This document shows, piece by piece, positions 16,934 to 24,865 of a DNA stretch of 64,000 bases. Origin of the DNA: SHVO01 sp041905795 (GTDB taxonomy: Bacteria; Pseudomonadota; Alphaproteobacteria; Rhodospirillales; Rhodospirillaceae). Position numbers and translations under genes: made by a program. Each line of letters begins with the position of its first letter. Positions within the stretch are counted from its first letter, which is position 1. The stretch spans positions 124,001 through 188,000 of the forward strand of contig JAYRKL010000007.1 in the NCBI GenBank assembly GCA_041905795.1. Direction: 5' to 3'. The notes beneath the pieces were generated by a model. That model ran no database searches. It was not told the DNA's origin and worked only from the letters and a program-made list of their open reading frames with translations.

Positions 16934-16966
16934 GTTTCATAAAACCGTAACCGCAGTGTCACCAAA
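16934..16966 (+). promoter_or_regulatory. Putative PhoB-binding box for the OprP-like porin
   Basis: On the plus strand three 11-bp units are aligned: GTTTCAT+AAAA, CCGTAAC+CGCA, GTGTCAC+CAAA. The 7-mers match the PhoB consensus CTGTCAT/C at about 5, 5 and 6 positions with the exact 4-bp spacing. It lies 130 nt before the porin ATG and 160 bp from the pstS box, on the opposite strand, so this 432-bp divergent region (16665-17096) would be controlled on both sides by PhoB. Confidence 0.6.
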
Positions 16967-17096
16967 ACCAGCGCATTGGCTGCCTAAGGTCCGCCGCGCC
17001 TTGCGCCCGAACTGTTGTTCCGGCAGCAGTTTCTGACGCCGAATCGCCCCGGAACCGCCCCGTCCCGCAACCGGACGCGGGTCAAAGGAGAAAGAC

Positions 17097-18623
17097 ATGA
17101 GACGCATTTATGTCGCCGCGGCGACACTGCCGATGATCCTGGCGCCGGTGGTGTCGGCGCCGGCCTCGGCTGCGGACAACACCGCGGCGCTCTCGCGCCA
17201 GATCGAGCAGCTCCAGGAACAGCTGCGCTCCCTGCAGCAGCAGCTCGATGCGCTCAAGGCCGCCAATGAAGCAGCCCGCGACGCGGTGGCGCGCGAGGCC
17301 AAGGAACGCATCGCCGCCACCAATGCCATCGCCAACGCGCCGGCGCCGCAAACGCCGAAGGTCACGGAATCCGCCACGCACCGTTTCACGCTGTCGAGCG
17401 CCGACGGCGCCTGGACCATCGCGCCCACCGGCCGCATCCATTTCGACATCGGCGGCTATCTCGATCAGAAACCCCAGGGCGCCACCGGCCTCGGCACCGA
17501 TTCCGGCGGCCGTCTCACCAGCGGCCTCAATGTCCGGCGCGCGCGGCTCGGCGTCACCGGCAAGGCCATGAGCGATTTCACCTATTCGCTGATCATCGAC
17601 GCCGGCGGCTCCACCGACAACGCCACGCTGCTGAACACCGCCAGCATCGGCTACACCGGTATCGCCAACACCGTCATCGAAGCCGGCTATATGTCCTCGT
17701 ATTTCACCCTGGACGAGGCCACCAGCTCCAACGACATCCTGTTCCTGGAACGGGCATCGCCCACGGCGCTCATCGCCAACATCAATGTCGGCGATCCGCG
17801 CGCCAACCTCGGCTTCCGCACCTGGGGCCCGACCTGGTGGTTCGGCGCCTATCTGACGGGATCGAAACCCGGCGACGCCCACGCCCTCAGCCAGCGCACC
17901 TTGGGCGCTTACGCCCGCGCCACCTATCAGATCATCCAGAACAGCGACATGTCGCTGCATGTGGGCGGCGGCGTCGACCGCGTGTTCCGCGCGCCCAACG
18001 CCGGCGCCAACACGGCGGAATCCCTGACGCTTGCCAACCAGGCGGAACTGCGCATCGATCCCACCAACACCATCACCACCGGCGCGCTCGGCACCGGGGC
18101 CAATCCGGTGGACAAGGCGACCATGGCCGGCGCCGAAGTGGCCGGCACCTACGGCCAGTTCTATTGGCAAGGCGAATACTACCGGTACGACATCCACCGC
18201 CTGGGCCGCGCCGCGGCCAAGTTCGACGGCGCCTACGCGCAGGTCGCCTACACCATCGGCGGCAAGCACATCTACACCGTCGCCTGCGGCTGCTACAGCG
18301 GCGTCAATCCCACCACGCCGTTCAGCCCCACCAAGGGCGGCCCGGGCGCCCTCGAATTCGCGCTGCGCTACAGCTGGATCGATCTCACCGACCGGTACAA
18401 CAGCAGCATCCCGCTGGCGTTGCAGCCCGACGCCGTCAACGGCGGCCGCCAGGCGGCGGTGACGGCGGGTCTGAACTGGTACTGGAACTCGAACATGCTG
18501 TGGAAGCTGAACTACATCCACACCAACCTGCATAAGGCCAATCCGCGCACCGGCGGCGGACCGGGGGTCGCGGCCGGGCTCGACATCGACGCCCTGGCGG
18601 TGCGCTGGCAGGTGATGTTCTAG
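17097..18623 (+). CDS. OprO/OprP-like phosphate-selective porin
   Basis: 508 residues. A signal peptide (MRRIYVAAATLPMILAPVVS, cleavage near ASA-AD) is followed by a coiled coil at residues 28-75 (repeated QIEQLQEQLRSLQQQLDALK), then a 16-strand-type outer-membrane barrel with GLNVRRARLGVTGK, typical of the phosphate-selective porin O/P family, and a C-terminal phenylalanine (WQVMF) needed for barrel assembly. AAAGGAG lies 6 nt before ATG 17097. Position divergent from pstSCAB and the Pho-box-like array indicate a role in phosphate or polyphosphate uptake across the outer membrane. The stop codon lies at the edge of a palindromic repeat. Confidence 0.9.
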   Translation: MRRIYVAAATLPMILAPVVSAPASAADNTAALSRQIEQLQEQLRSLQQQLDALKAANEAARDAVAREAKERIAATNAIANAPAPQTPKVTESATHRFTLSSADGAWTIAPTGRIHFDIGGYLDQKPQGATGLGTDSGGRLTSGLNVRRARLGVTGKAMSDFTYSLIIDAGGSTDNATLLNTASIGYTGIANTVIEAGYMSSYFTLDEATSSNDILFLERASPTALIANINVGDPRANLGFRTWGPTWWFGAYLTGSKPGDAHALSQRTLGAYARATYQIIQNSDMSLHVGGGVDRVFRAPNAGANTAESLTLANQAELRIDPTNTITTGALGTGANPVDKATMAGAEVAGTYGQFYWQGEYYRYDIHRLGRAAAKFDGAYAQVAYTIGGKHIYTVACGCYSGVNPTTPFSPTKGGPGALEFALRYSWIDLTDRYNSSIPLALQPDAVNGGRQAAVTAGLNWYWNSNMLWKLNYIHTNLHKANPRTGGGPGVAAGLDIDALAVRWQVMF

Positions 18624-18726
18624 ACTCTGTTTCCGCTTCCTTGAATCGGAAACAGAGTCTAGGTCTTTGTTTGGTCGCATGTTGAGCGGCCGAACCGGTT
18701 TCCACTTCGGCCTAACATGCTCCAGG
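18621..18726 (+). repeat. Palindromic intergenic repeat, copy 1
   Basis: Two hairpins in series: TAGACTCTGTTTCCG pairs with CGGAAACAGAGTCTA (18621-18661), and GCATGTT..GGCCGAA pairs with TTCGGCC..AACATGC (18679-18720). From 18641 to 18722 it is identical over 82 bp to the copy at 28371-28452. The initial TAG is the stop codon of the porin gene. The first hairpin may also terminate transcription. Confidence 0.9.
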
Positions 18727-18810
18727 CGCGCCCAGCGGCCGCCAGCCCCGTTTGCCAAACCCCGCACATAGCATAAGGTGGCGCGGTCATTGGGGAATCA
18801 CTCGCGCGCG

Positions 18811-19872
18811 ATGAAACTGTCAGCCGCCCTGTTTCCGATCTGCGGCGCGATGCTGTGCGCTGAAACCGCCCAGGCCGCGGACGCCATCACCCTGACCCTG
18901 GGCGGGCGCATCAAGGAGTTCTTCTCGGTCGCCGACCAGGACCAGGCGCCGGCCGAGGACCTCGCCGCCGCCGCCATGTTCAATGACGTGCGCATCTCGG
19001 TGGAGGGCAAGACCGCTCTCGACAACGGCATCAGCATCCGCAGTTACGTGCGCGCTTTCGCCGTGGGCCGCGAGGCCGTCGACGTCGACGAGGCTTATGT
19101 CGACGTGGTCACCACCTTCGGGCGGCTGCGCATGGGCGAGAAGGCCGGCGTCAACGCCTCCACCATCGGCGATCCCATCCCCCAGGCATTTCTGACCGTG
19201 GACGACGAGCTGATCGGCGACGCGCTGAAAGCCCGCACCGGCCTCGTCTTGCGCGACGCCTTCACCTTCAAGCGCTTCACCGGCAACGCGCTGGGCGTGT
19301 CCTACCAGACGCCCGAGTTCCTTGGGCTGAAGGCCGGTGTCGCCTATCATCCCACCCCGACACCGGCCGTCGGCACCTTCGACCGCCGCTTCGGGCCCCA
19401 TGACGCCATCGACGCCACCGTCGGCTATGAAGGCGACTTCACCGGCGGCACCTACCGCCTGGCCGGCGGCTACTTCCACCTTGCCTCGCGCACCGGCGCC
19501 ATCACCGCGGCCAGGGACGGCGTCGAAGCCTGGAACATGTCGGCCGGCGCCACCTACGGCGGCTGGGAAATCGGCACCGGCTACATGCGTGTGACCCCGG
19601 AGAACGGCCTGACGGAGTCCGATTACATCGTCGGCTTGCTCTACGGCATCGGGCCGTTCCAGATCTCCGCCGACTACAGAGTGGCCAGCCGCAGGGCTTC
19701 GCTCGTGACCACGGCGCGCGAGCGCGCCGACCGCGGCACCCTGCAGGCGTCCTACAAGCTCGGGCCCGGCATCGTCGTCGGCCTTGGCGGCTTCCATGTG
19801 ACGCAGCGCGACACCACCGGCACCGCCTGGGAGTCCGGCGGCGTCCTCAGCGGATTGAAGATCGGGTTCTAG
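18811..19872 (+). CDS. Outer-membrane porin, general diffusion type
   Basis: 353 residues. Signal peptide MKLSAALFPICGAMLCAETAQA, then a barrel starting ITLTLGGRIKEFF (the usual first strand of alphaproteobacterial porins), with TFGRLRMGEKAG resembling the loop-3 region and the C-terminal strand GGVLSGLKIGF ending in phenylalanine. ATG 18811 is chosen because it starts the signal peptide; an in-frame GTG at 18778 would add 11 residues and cannot be excluded. It starts after repeat copy 1, 188 nt from the OprP-like gene; rimB begins 2 nt after its stop and may be co-transcribed. Confidence 0.8.
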   Translation: MKLSAALFPICGAMLCAETAQAADAITLTLGGRIKEFFSVADQDQAPAEDLAAAAMFNDVRISVEGKTALDNGISIRSYVRAFAVGREAVDVDEAYVDVVTTFGRLRMGEKAGVNASTIGDPIPQAFLTVDDELIGDALKARTGLVLRDAFTFKRFTGNALGVSYQTPEFLGLKAGVAYHPTPTPAVGTFDRRFGPHDAIDATVGYEGDFTGGTYRLAGGYFHLASRTGAITAARDGVEAWNMSAGATYGGWEIGTGYMRVTPENGLTESDYIVGLLYGIGPFQISADYRVASRRASLVTTARERADRGTLQASYKLGPGIVVGLGGFHVTQRDTTGTAWESGGVLSGLKIGF

Positions 19873-19873
19873 C

Positions 19874-20449
19874 GTGGTCACCAAGGGCGCTCGGAAAAAA
19901 ACCGCGAAGCGCCGCCCGCCGCTGGCGGAAGTCAGGATCGGCGGCGATATCGAGATCGCCACGCCGCTCCCGCCGGCGCGGAAAAAAAAGATCATCGGCT
20001 GGCGCGAATGGGCGCGGCTGCCGGACCTCGGCGTCGAACGCATCAAGGCCAAGATCGACACCGGCGCCCGGACCTCGGCGCTGCATGCCTTCCGCATCAC
20101 GCCGTTCAGCAAATACGGCGCGGCCTATGTGCGCTTCGTGCTGCATCCCATCCAGCGCAAGAAGACACCCGAGGTGCCCTGCGTGGCGCTGGTGATCGAC
20201 TACCGCAAGGTCACGGATTCAGGCGGACGGGCCGAAGAACGCTATGTCATCCGCACCACCCTCAAGATCGGCAAGAGCCGCTGGCCGGTGGAACTCACCC
20301 TCACCAACCGCGACCAGATGGGGTTCCGCATGCTGATCGGCCGCCAAGCTTTGCGGCGGCGGTATGTGGTCGACCCGAGCCGGTCATTCGTGGCCGGCAA
20401 ACCGAAGAAGAAAAAGCGCCCCAAGAAATCCATGGGCAAAAGCGCATAA
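19874..20449 (+). CDS. RimB-type retropepsin-like aspartic protease (ATP-dependent zinc protease family)
   Basis: 191 residues. The retropepsin motif KIDTGARTSALHA (Asp-Thr-Gly-Ala) is at about residues 56-68, followed by GFRMLIGRQAL, the paired element of the fold. Both termini are rich in lysine. In gamma-proteobacteria the related RimB acts with RimK to trim poly-glutamate tails on ribosomal protein S6; the old family name 'zinc protease' is misleading. The start is GTG 19874, immediately after the porin stop. rimK follows 230 nt downstream, supporting the assignment; I leave the symbol empty because orthology was not tested. Confidence 0.85.
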   Translation: MVTKGARKKTAKRRPPLAEVRIGGDIEIATPLPPARKKKIIGWREWARLPDLGVERIKAKIDTGARTSALHAFRITPFSKYGAAYVRFVLHPIQRKKTPEVPCVALVIDYRKVTDSGGRAEERYVIRTTLKIGKSRWPVELTLTNRDQMGFRMLIGRQALRRRYVVDPSRSFVAGKPKKKKRPKKSMGKSA

Positions 20450-20505
20450 GCGGGAATGAACTGACAGCCGGGTGCGGACCCCGAAATCGCTCCCCTGTGC
20501 ACGCG

Positions 20506-20531
20506 CCCGGGTTAAGTCCCCGGGTTAAGTC
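20506..20531 (+). repeat. Exact 13-bp tandem repeat before rimK
   Basis: CCCGGGTTAAGTC occurs twice back to back (20506-20518, 20519-20531), each containing a CCCGGG palindrome. It lies in the 230-bp gap between the rimB-like gene and rimK. Function unknown; it could be an operator or simple slippage. Confidence 0.7.
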
Positions 20532-20679
20532 ATTGTGACTGTTTGACATCCACCAGAAACAGGGTTTGCTTCGACTCCAACCCACCCGGTAAAATAACGT
20601 CCCTCAGCGGACCTCAAGAGCCGCCCGTTTCCATCCTCATCACCCGGTTCTTTTTCCACGTAAGGTTCAGGCGGCGGAC

Positions 20680-21585
20680 ATGAAGCTCGCGATGTTGGCG
20701 CGCAATGCCGGTCTCTATTCCCACAAGCGCATCGTCGCCGCCGCCAAGGCGCGCGGCCACGACATCGACGTCATCGATACCCTGCGCTGCTACATGAACA
20801 TCGCCGCCCACCGGCCCGAGGTGCGCTACAAGGGCCGCAGCCTGGAAGGTTACGACGCGGTGATTCCGCGTATCGGCGCCTCGATCACGTTCTACGGCTC
20901 GGCGGTCTTGCGCCAGTTCGAGATGATGGGCGTCTATCCGCTCAATGAATCGGTGGCCATTTCCCGCTCGCGCGACAAACTGCGCTGCCTGCAACTCCTG
21001 TCGCGCAAAGGCATCGGCTTGCCGGTGACCGCTTTCGCCCACGCCACCAGCCAGGCCGATGACTTGATTGATATGGTCGGCGGCACGCCGGTGGTGATCA
21101 AACTGTTGGAAGGCACCCAGGGCATCGGCGTGGTACTCGCCGAAACCCGGTCCTCGGCCAAGTCCATGATCGAGGCCTTCGGCGGCGTCGAAGCCAACAT
21201 CCTGGTCCAGGAATTCATCAAGGAAGCCGAGGGCAGCGATATCCGCGCCTTTGTCATCGGCGGGCGGGTGGTGGCAGCCATGCAGCGCACCGGGGCCCCG
21301 GACGATTTCCGCTCCAACCTGCACCGGGGCGGCAAGGCGCTGGCGGTCAAGGTGACCCCGGAAGAACGCTCGACGGCGGTCCGGGCCGCCAAGATCATGG
21401 GACTCAATGTCTGCGGCGTGGACATGCTGCGCTCCAACCACGGCCCGGTGGTCATGGAGGTCAACTCGACCCCCGGCCTGGAAGGCATCGAGATCGCCAC
21501 CGGCGTGGATATCGCCGGCCAGATCATCGAATTCCTGGAAAAGAACGCGGCGCCGGGAAAGACCAAGACCAAGGGCGAGGGTTAG
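20680..21585 (+). CDS. rimK: Ribosomal protein S6--L-glutamate ligase RimK
   Basis: 301 residues. An ATP-grasp ligase that adds glutamates to the C-terminus of ribosomal protein S6. N-terminal MKLAMLARNAGLYSHKRI, then the ATP-grasp with VVIKLLEGTQGIGVVLAE (ATP-binding glycine loop) and VMEVNSTPGLEGIEIATG, the magnesium/ATP block typical of RimK. Related ligases make poly-glutamate or modify F420; the length and the neighbouring RimB-like protease favour RimK. Its S6 target gene is not in this window. A terminator follows at 21682. Confidence 0.88.
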   Translation: MKLAMLARNAGLYSHKRIVAAAKARGHDIDVIDTLRCYMNIAAHRPEVRYKGRSLEGYDAVIPRIGASITFYGSAVLRQFEMMGVYPLNESVAISRSRDKLRCLQLLSRKGIGLPVTAFAHATSQADDLIDMVGGTPVVIKLLEGTQGIGVVLAETRSSAKSMIEAFGGVEANILVQEFIKEAEGSDIRAFVIGGRVVAAMQRTGAPDDFRSNLHRGGKALAVKVTPEERSTAVRAAKIMGLNVCGVDMLRSNHGPVVMEVNSTPGLEGIEIATGVDIAGQIIEFLEKNAAPGKTKTKGEG

Positions 21586-21681
21586 GGCATTTCAGGCCCG
21601 GCGACCCGGGGCCTGGGCCGGCAAAAGATCGAGTCGCCGCCGGGGAAACACGCGGAAAATTTGCCCGTCACAACCCTGTAA

Positions 21682-21706
21682 CTGGCCGCAGGGCCAGGGC
21701 TTTTTT
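21682..21706 (+). terminator. Rho-independent terminator after rimK
   Basis: CTGGCC pairs with GGCCAG over a GCAG loop, followed by GGC and a run of six T (21701-21706). It lies 97 nt past the rimK stop and separates that unit from the outer-membrane protein gene at 21863. The 7-mers CCGTCAC (21665) and CTGTAAC (21676), 4 bp apart, lie just before and at its left arm. Confidence 0.7.
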
Positions 21707-21862
21707 ACAACAATTCAGGGCCGAAACGAGCCGATGTGTGGGGTTAATGTCACAATCGGTTCGATTCCAGGACCGGTCCGGCCCGGCTTATTGATTCCCC
21801 CAACCCGGGGTGCAATTTAGCCGACAGAGAGACTTAAGAGAGTTCCGCGTTTCCGAGTGATC

Positions 21863-22621
21863 ATGCGCTTCGCCGTCCCATATCTTCGCTCAAGCCTCCG
21901 GGCCATTGCCGCCGTCACGGCTATGGTTGCCTGTGGCGTGGTTGCGAGCGGCGGGGCGGCTGCCGCCGAAACACCGGCGGTGCAGACCGCGCCTGCGGCG
22001 CCTGCCTCTTCCCTGTTCGTCAGTTCGGTCGACGCGTTGACCTTCGGGATCACGCCGGCCTACAGCCTGTTCGGCACGACGCTCCAGTCCTCCCCCGCCC
22101 GCGTGGGTGCGGGCGGTCTCGGCATCGCCGACGCCTTCAACGTCAGCAGCGAATTCAACACCGCCGTCAGCGGCGGCACCGTGGGCCTGTTCGGCGACGT
22201 GGCCGAGCGTCCTTCGCTGTTCGCGCTGACCCCGGCCACCGCCTGGAACATGGGCGGTTCGCTGGGTTACGCCGGCTTCTATCTGCGCGCCGGCGTGTCC
22301 GGCACCCCGCAGCTCGGTCCGTTCCAGCGGACCCAGGGTTGGCAGGCCGGCCTCGGTTTCGCCAGCGGCGGGTTCGACGTGCGCCTGATGTTCCTCACCG
22401 CCCAGACCGGCAACTTTTCCTCGGGCGAGACCGAGATGGACAGCCAGCGCTGGATGGTCGGCGGCATCTATCGCCTGAGTTCATCGCTGCGCCTGAACGC
22501 GGACGCGTTCTACGGCCTGCGTGACAGCCGCAACGGCACCTTCTTCACGCCGCAGCCGGCGGCCGGCACCCAGCCGCCCCAGGGCACCGGCGCCCGCGTC
22601 GGCGTCCAGCTGCGCTTCTAA
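21863..22621 (+). CDS. Outer-membrane beta-barrel protein of unknown function
   Basis: 252 residues. The N-terminus has a long signal peptide (hydrophobic AIAAVTAMVACGVVASGGAA, then AET). The rest alternates polar and hydrophobic residues as in amphipathic beta strands and ends GARVGVQLRF with a terminal phenylalanine, so an outer-membrane barrel of perhaps 8-10 strands is likely. I do not recognise the family. ATG 21863 is chosen; GTG 21857 two codons upstream is an alternative. The end overlaps the convergent TenI/ThiE-like gene by 4 nt. Confidence 0.7.
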   Translation: MRFAVPYLRSSLRAIAAVTAMVACGVVASGGAAAAETPAVQTAPAAPASSLFVSSVDALTFGITPAYSLFGTTLQSSPARVGAGGLGIADAFNVSSEFNTAVSGGTVGLFGDVAERPSLFALTPATAWNMGGSLGYAGFYLRAGVSGTPQLGPFQRTQGWQAGLGFASGGFDVRLMFLTAQTGNFSSGETEMDSQRWMVGGIYRLSSSLRLNADAFYGLRDSRNGTFFTPQPAAGTQPPQGTGARVGVQLRF

Positions 22622-23169
22622 TTTCCTAAAGCGAAACCAATCCCCGCGACGCCCGCGAATCCGCGGCGTTTGAGTGCGCGCAAGGTCTTCGGGCCGACGC
22701 CGCCCAAGGCAACAACCGGTATGCGCACCGACCGGATCATCAGCGCGGCGCGCGTTGCGCCGAGAGCCTTACGATCCGGATGGCTGGCCGTGGGATTGAT
22801 GGGCGACAACAAAGCGGCGTCGGCTTTCATCGCCCGCGCGCGCGCCAGCGACCTTGGCCCGTGCGCCGCCATGGTCAGCATCCGCCCGCGTTTGCGCCAG
22901 AGCCGAGCGCCGGGCGCCGGTGTCTGGTGCTGCGGCAGATGCAAGCCCGCGGCGCCGGTGGCCGCGGCCAGGCGCCAGTTTCCGGCGATCACCAGGAACA
23001 GGCCCAGCCGCCGGCAGGCTTGCGCCATCTTCATCGCCAGCGGCGTGCGGTCGCCGGCTCCGTAGTGCCGCAGGATCACCGCCGCGCCGCGCGGCAGGCG
23101 CGCCAGCACCGGCACCGGGTCCGCAAGGCGCGTCTCGTCGGTCATCCACCAGAGTCTCGGCAGCCTCAT
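22618..23169 (-). CDS. Thiamine-phosphate synthase/TenI-like protein
   Basis: 183 residues, starting MRLPRLWWMTDETRLADPV. The TIM-barrel pattern of ThiE/TenI is visible: GAAVILRHYG, GLHLPQ, AAHGPRSLARARAMKADAALLSPI (phosphate loop neighbourhood) and PVVALGGVGPKTLRALKRRGFAGVAGI. ThiE condenses the pyrimidine and thiazole parts of thiamine; TenI homologues instead aromatise the thiazole or have unknown roles. The pyrimidine-binding residues are not clearly conserved, so TenI-like is the safer call. ATG 23169 is taken because upstream codons run into the yggS promoter. Divergent from yggS. Confidence 0.75.
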   Translation of the reverse strand: MRLPRLWWMTDETRLADPVPVLARLPRGAAVILRHYGAGDRTPLAMKMAQACRRLGLFLVIAGNWRLAAATGAAGLHLPQHQTPAPGARLWRKRGRMLTMAAHGPRSLARARAMKADAALLSPINPTASHPDRKALGATRAALMIRSVRIPVVALGGVGPKTLRALKRRGFAGVAGIGFALGN

Positions 23170-23225
23170 GCGCCTGTTATACACGCGAATTGCCAAGGGT
23201 ATCGAACCCGGATAAGTCCAAGGCC

Positions 23226-23894
23226 ATGACCGATGCTTCCATTCCCGGCGCACTGTCCGGTGTCCGCTCACGGATCGCCGCCGCCGCCAGATCCTGCGGC
23301 CGCGATCCCGCGTCGGTGCATCTGATCGCCGTCAGCAAAACCCACGGCGCCGATAAGATCGCGCCCGCCCTGGCCGCCGGCCAGCGCGACTTCGGCGAAA
23401 ACCGGGTGCAGGAAGCCGAAGGCAAATGGCCCGATCTGAAAGCCGCGCATCCGGCGACATTGCATTTGATCGGGCCGCTGCAGACCAACAAGGTCCGTGA
23501 CGCGGTCGCGCTGTTCGATGTGATCCACACCCTGGACCGCCCGCGCCTTGCCGAGAAACTCGCGGCGGAGATGCAGGCGCAAGACCGGCGCATCCCCTGC
23601 TTCGTGCAGGTGAACACTGGGCGCGAGGAACAGAAAGCCGGTGTCGACCCCGCCGATGCCGACGCCTTCGTCACGGCCTGCCGCGAGCGATGGCGCATTC
23701 CGGTGGCCGGGCTGATGTGCATCCCGCCGGTGAACGAGGAGCCGGCGCTGCATTTCGCGTTCCTGCGCGAAATCGCCAAACGCAACGGGCTCGCACAGCT
23801 CAGCATGGGCATGAGCGATGATTTCGAGATCGCCATCGCGCTGGGGGCCACGCATATCCGCGTCGGCAGCGCCATCTTCGGCGCGCGTGCCTAG
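23226..23894 (+). CDS. YggS-family pyridoxal phosphate homeostasis protein
   Basis: 222 residues, alanine racemase-like fold type III. The PLP lysine is in LIAVSKTHGADKI near residue 38, and FGENRVQEAEGKW, LHLIGPLQTNK and LSMGMSDDFEIAIALGATHIRVGSAIFG are the family blocks. It binds PLP but has no known enzymatic activity; loss disturbs vitamin B6 and amino-acid balance in other bacteria. ATG 23226 is the start. Its TAG stop is the first part of the palindromic repeat that follows. Confidence 0.93.
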   Translation: MTDASIPGALSGVRSRIAAAARSCGRDPASVHLIAVSKTHGADKIAPALAAGQRDFGENRVQEAEGKWPDLKAAHPATLHLIGPLQTNKVRDAVALFDVIHTLDRPRLAEKLAAEMQAQDRRIPCFVQVNTGREEQKAGVDPADADAFVTACRERWRIPVAGLMCIPPVNEEPALHFAFLREIAKRNGLAQLSMGMSDDFEIAIALGATHIRVGSAIFGARA

Positions 23895-23997
23895 AGCATT
23901 TTCCGATGAAGTGGATGCCGGTTCATCGCAGAAAATGCGACCAAACCAAAAAGACTAGAGCATGATCGCGATTCAATATGACTCGATCATGCTCTAG
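23892..23997. repeat. Palindromic repeat with strong hairpin between convergent genes
   Basis: Two modules. 23892-23954 has TAGAGCATTTTCCGATGAAG..CCGGTTCATCG..GAAAATGCGACCAAACC, a diverged relative of the repeats at 18621 and 28358 (in reverse). 23955-23997 is a perfect 14-bp stem, CTAGAGCATGATCG with CGATCATGCTCTAG. The left TAG stops yggS and the right TAG (minus strand) stops the L,D-transpeptidase gene, so the element lies exactly between the two stops and may act as a two-way terminator although no long T-run follows. Confidence 0.85.
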
Positions 23998-24515
23998 ACT
24001 GTTTTGATTTCGATGATGCTGCCGGGATCCAGCGCGCGCAGGATGGCCACTAAGTATTCGCTCTTGATGGCGACGCAGCCGGCGGTGGCGCCGCCGTCCG
24101 GCGCCCGCACATGCAGGAACACGGCGCTGCCCAATCCCGGAATCACCGGATTGTCGTTGTGGCCCAGGACCACGATCAGGTCGTAGAGATTGTCTTCGCG
24201 CCACAGCTCCTCGTGGCTGGCCGCGAACGGCAGCTTGACCTGCTGATTGTATTTCGGATGCGCCATGTCGTCGCACCAGCCGTCATCCTTGGCGATGGCG
24301 GTCACGGGCAGCTTGGTGACGGGGAGTTGCAAGCGATCGGCGCGATATAACAGACGCCGCAACTGAAAGCGGCCCGTGGGCGTGGCGCCGTCGCCTTCGT
24401 GTTTGTCACGGCTGAGGCCGGAGCGCCCGACGCTGCACGGCACCGTCAGGCCCTCGCAGCGCAAGGTGCCGTGGATATTTCCGGGCTGGCCTTCAACGAT
24501 GATGTCGATGCTCAT
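23994..24515 (-). CDS. L,D-transpeptidase (YkuD) family protein
   Basis: 173 residues. The YkuD fold forms 3-3 peptidoglycan cross-links or attaches proteins to wall peptides. The catalytic histidine and cysteine are in FLHVRAPDGGATAGCVAI (near residues 138-155), but the usual SxGCxR has Thr-Ala-Gly-Cys-Val-Ala, lacking the last arginine. DKHEGDGATPTGRFQLRR is the N-terminal family block. There is no signal peptide, so either export is non-classical or it is one of the cytosolic-looking alphaproteobacterial short members. ATG 24515. Its TAG stop comes from the repeat hairpin. Confidence 0.82.
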   Translation of the reverse strand: MSIDIIVEGQPGNIHGTLRCEGLTVPCSVGRSGLSRDKHEGDGATPTGRFQLRRLLYRADRLQLPVTKLPVTAIAKDDGWCDDMAHPKYNQQVKLPFAASHEELWREDNLYDLIVVLGHNDNPVIPGLGSAVFLHVRAPDGGATAGCVAIKSEYLVAILRALDPGSIIEIKTV

Positions 24516-24525
24516 GCACCAAAGT

Positions 24526-24810
24526 TTAGCGCTTTTGCGGGCCGAGCGGATGCTTTGTTCCGGCGCCCAGGGCCTCCACCGGTTTGGCTTCGGCCGGGCC
24601 CATGGCAGACGCGCGATTGAGCGGCAGGAAGCGCGGTTCCTTGGTCATGGATTTGAACCCGTCACCGGCCGGGGTCATCTTGGGACCCGGACGTAAGCCT
24701 TCCTTCAGCTCCTGATTCACCAGGGCGCCGAAACTGGCGTCGTTGAGGGTCTTCTCGGGCGCTTTGGCCCGGGGAAGGGGTGTCGCGGATGTGACGGGAT
24801 CGACCGGCAT
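24526..24810 (-). CDS. Small hypothetical protein
   Basis: 94 residues from ATG 24810, proline- and lysine-rich with no signal peptide or membrane segment. LNDASFGALVNQELKEG is the only stretch likely to be helical. It lies between ribA (stop at 24866) and the L,D-transpeptidase gene (start 24515), all on the minus strand with gaps of about 55 and 10 nt, consistent with one transcript. I do not recognise it; coding status rests on position and composition. Confidence 0.45.
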   Translation of the reverse strand: MPVDPVTSATPLPRAKAPEKTLNDASFGALVNQELKEGLRPGPKMTPAGDGFKSMTKEPRFLPLNRASAMGPAEAKPVEALGAGTKHPLGPQKR

Positions 24811-24865
24811 GGACCGATCTTCCCGCGCCGGTCTTAAAGAAACTTTTAAGGCCGGCAGGAAGCTT

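Noticed and set aside
16501..16965. Alternative pstS start at the ATG inside its Shine-Dalgarno spacer
   Set aside because: That ATG is in another frame and its translation has no PstS features; TTG 16664 gives the complete signal peptide.
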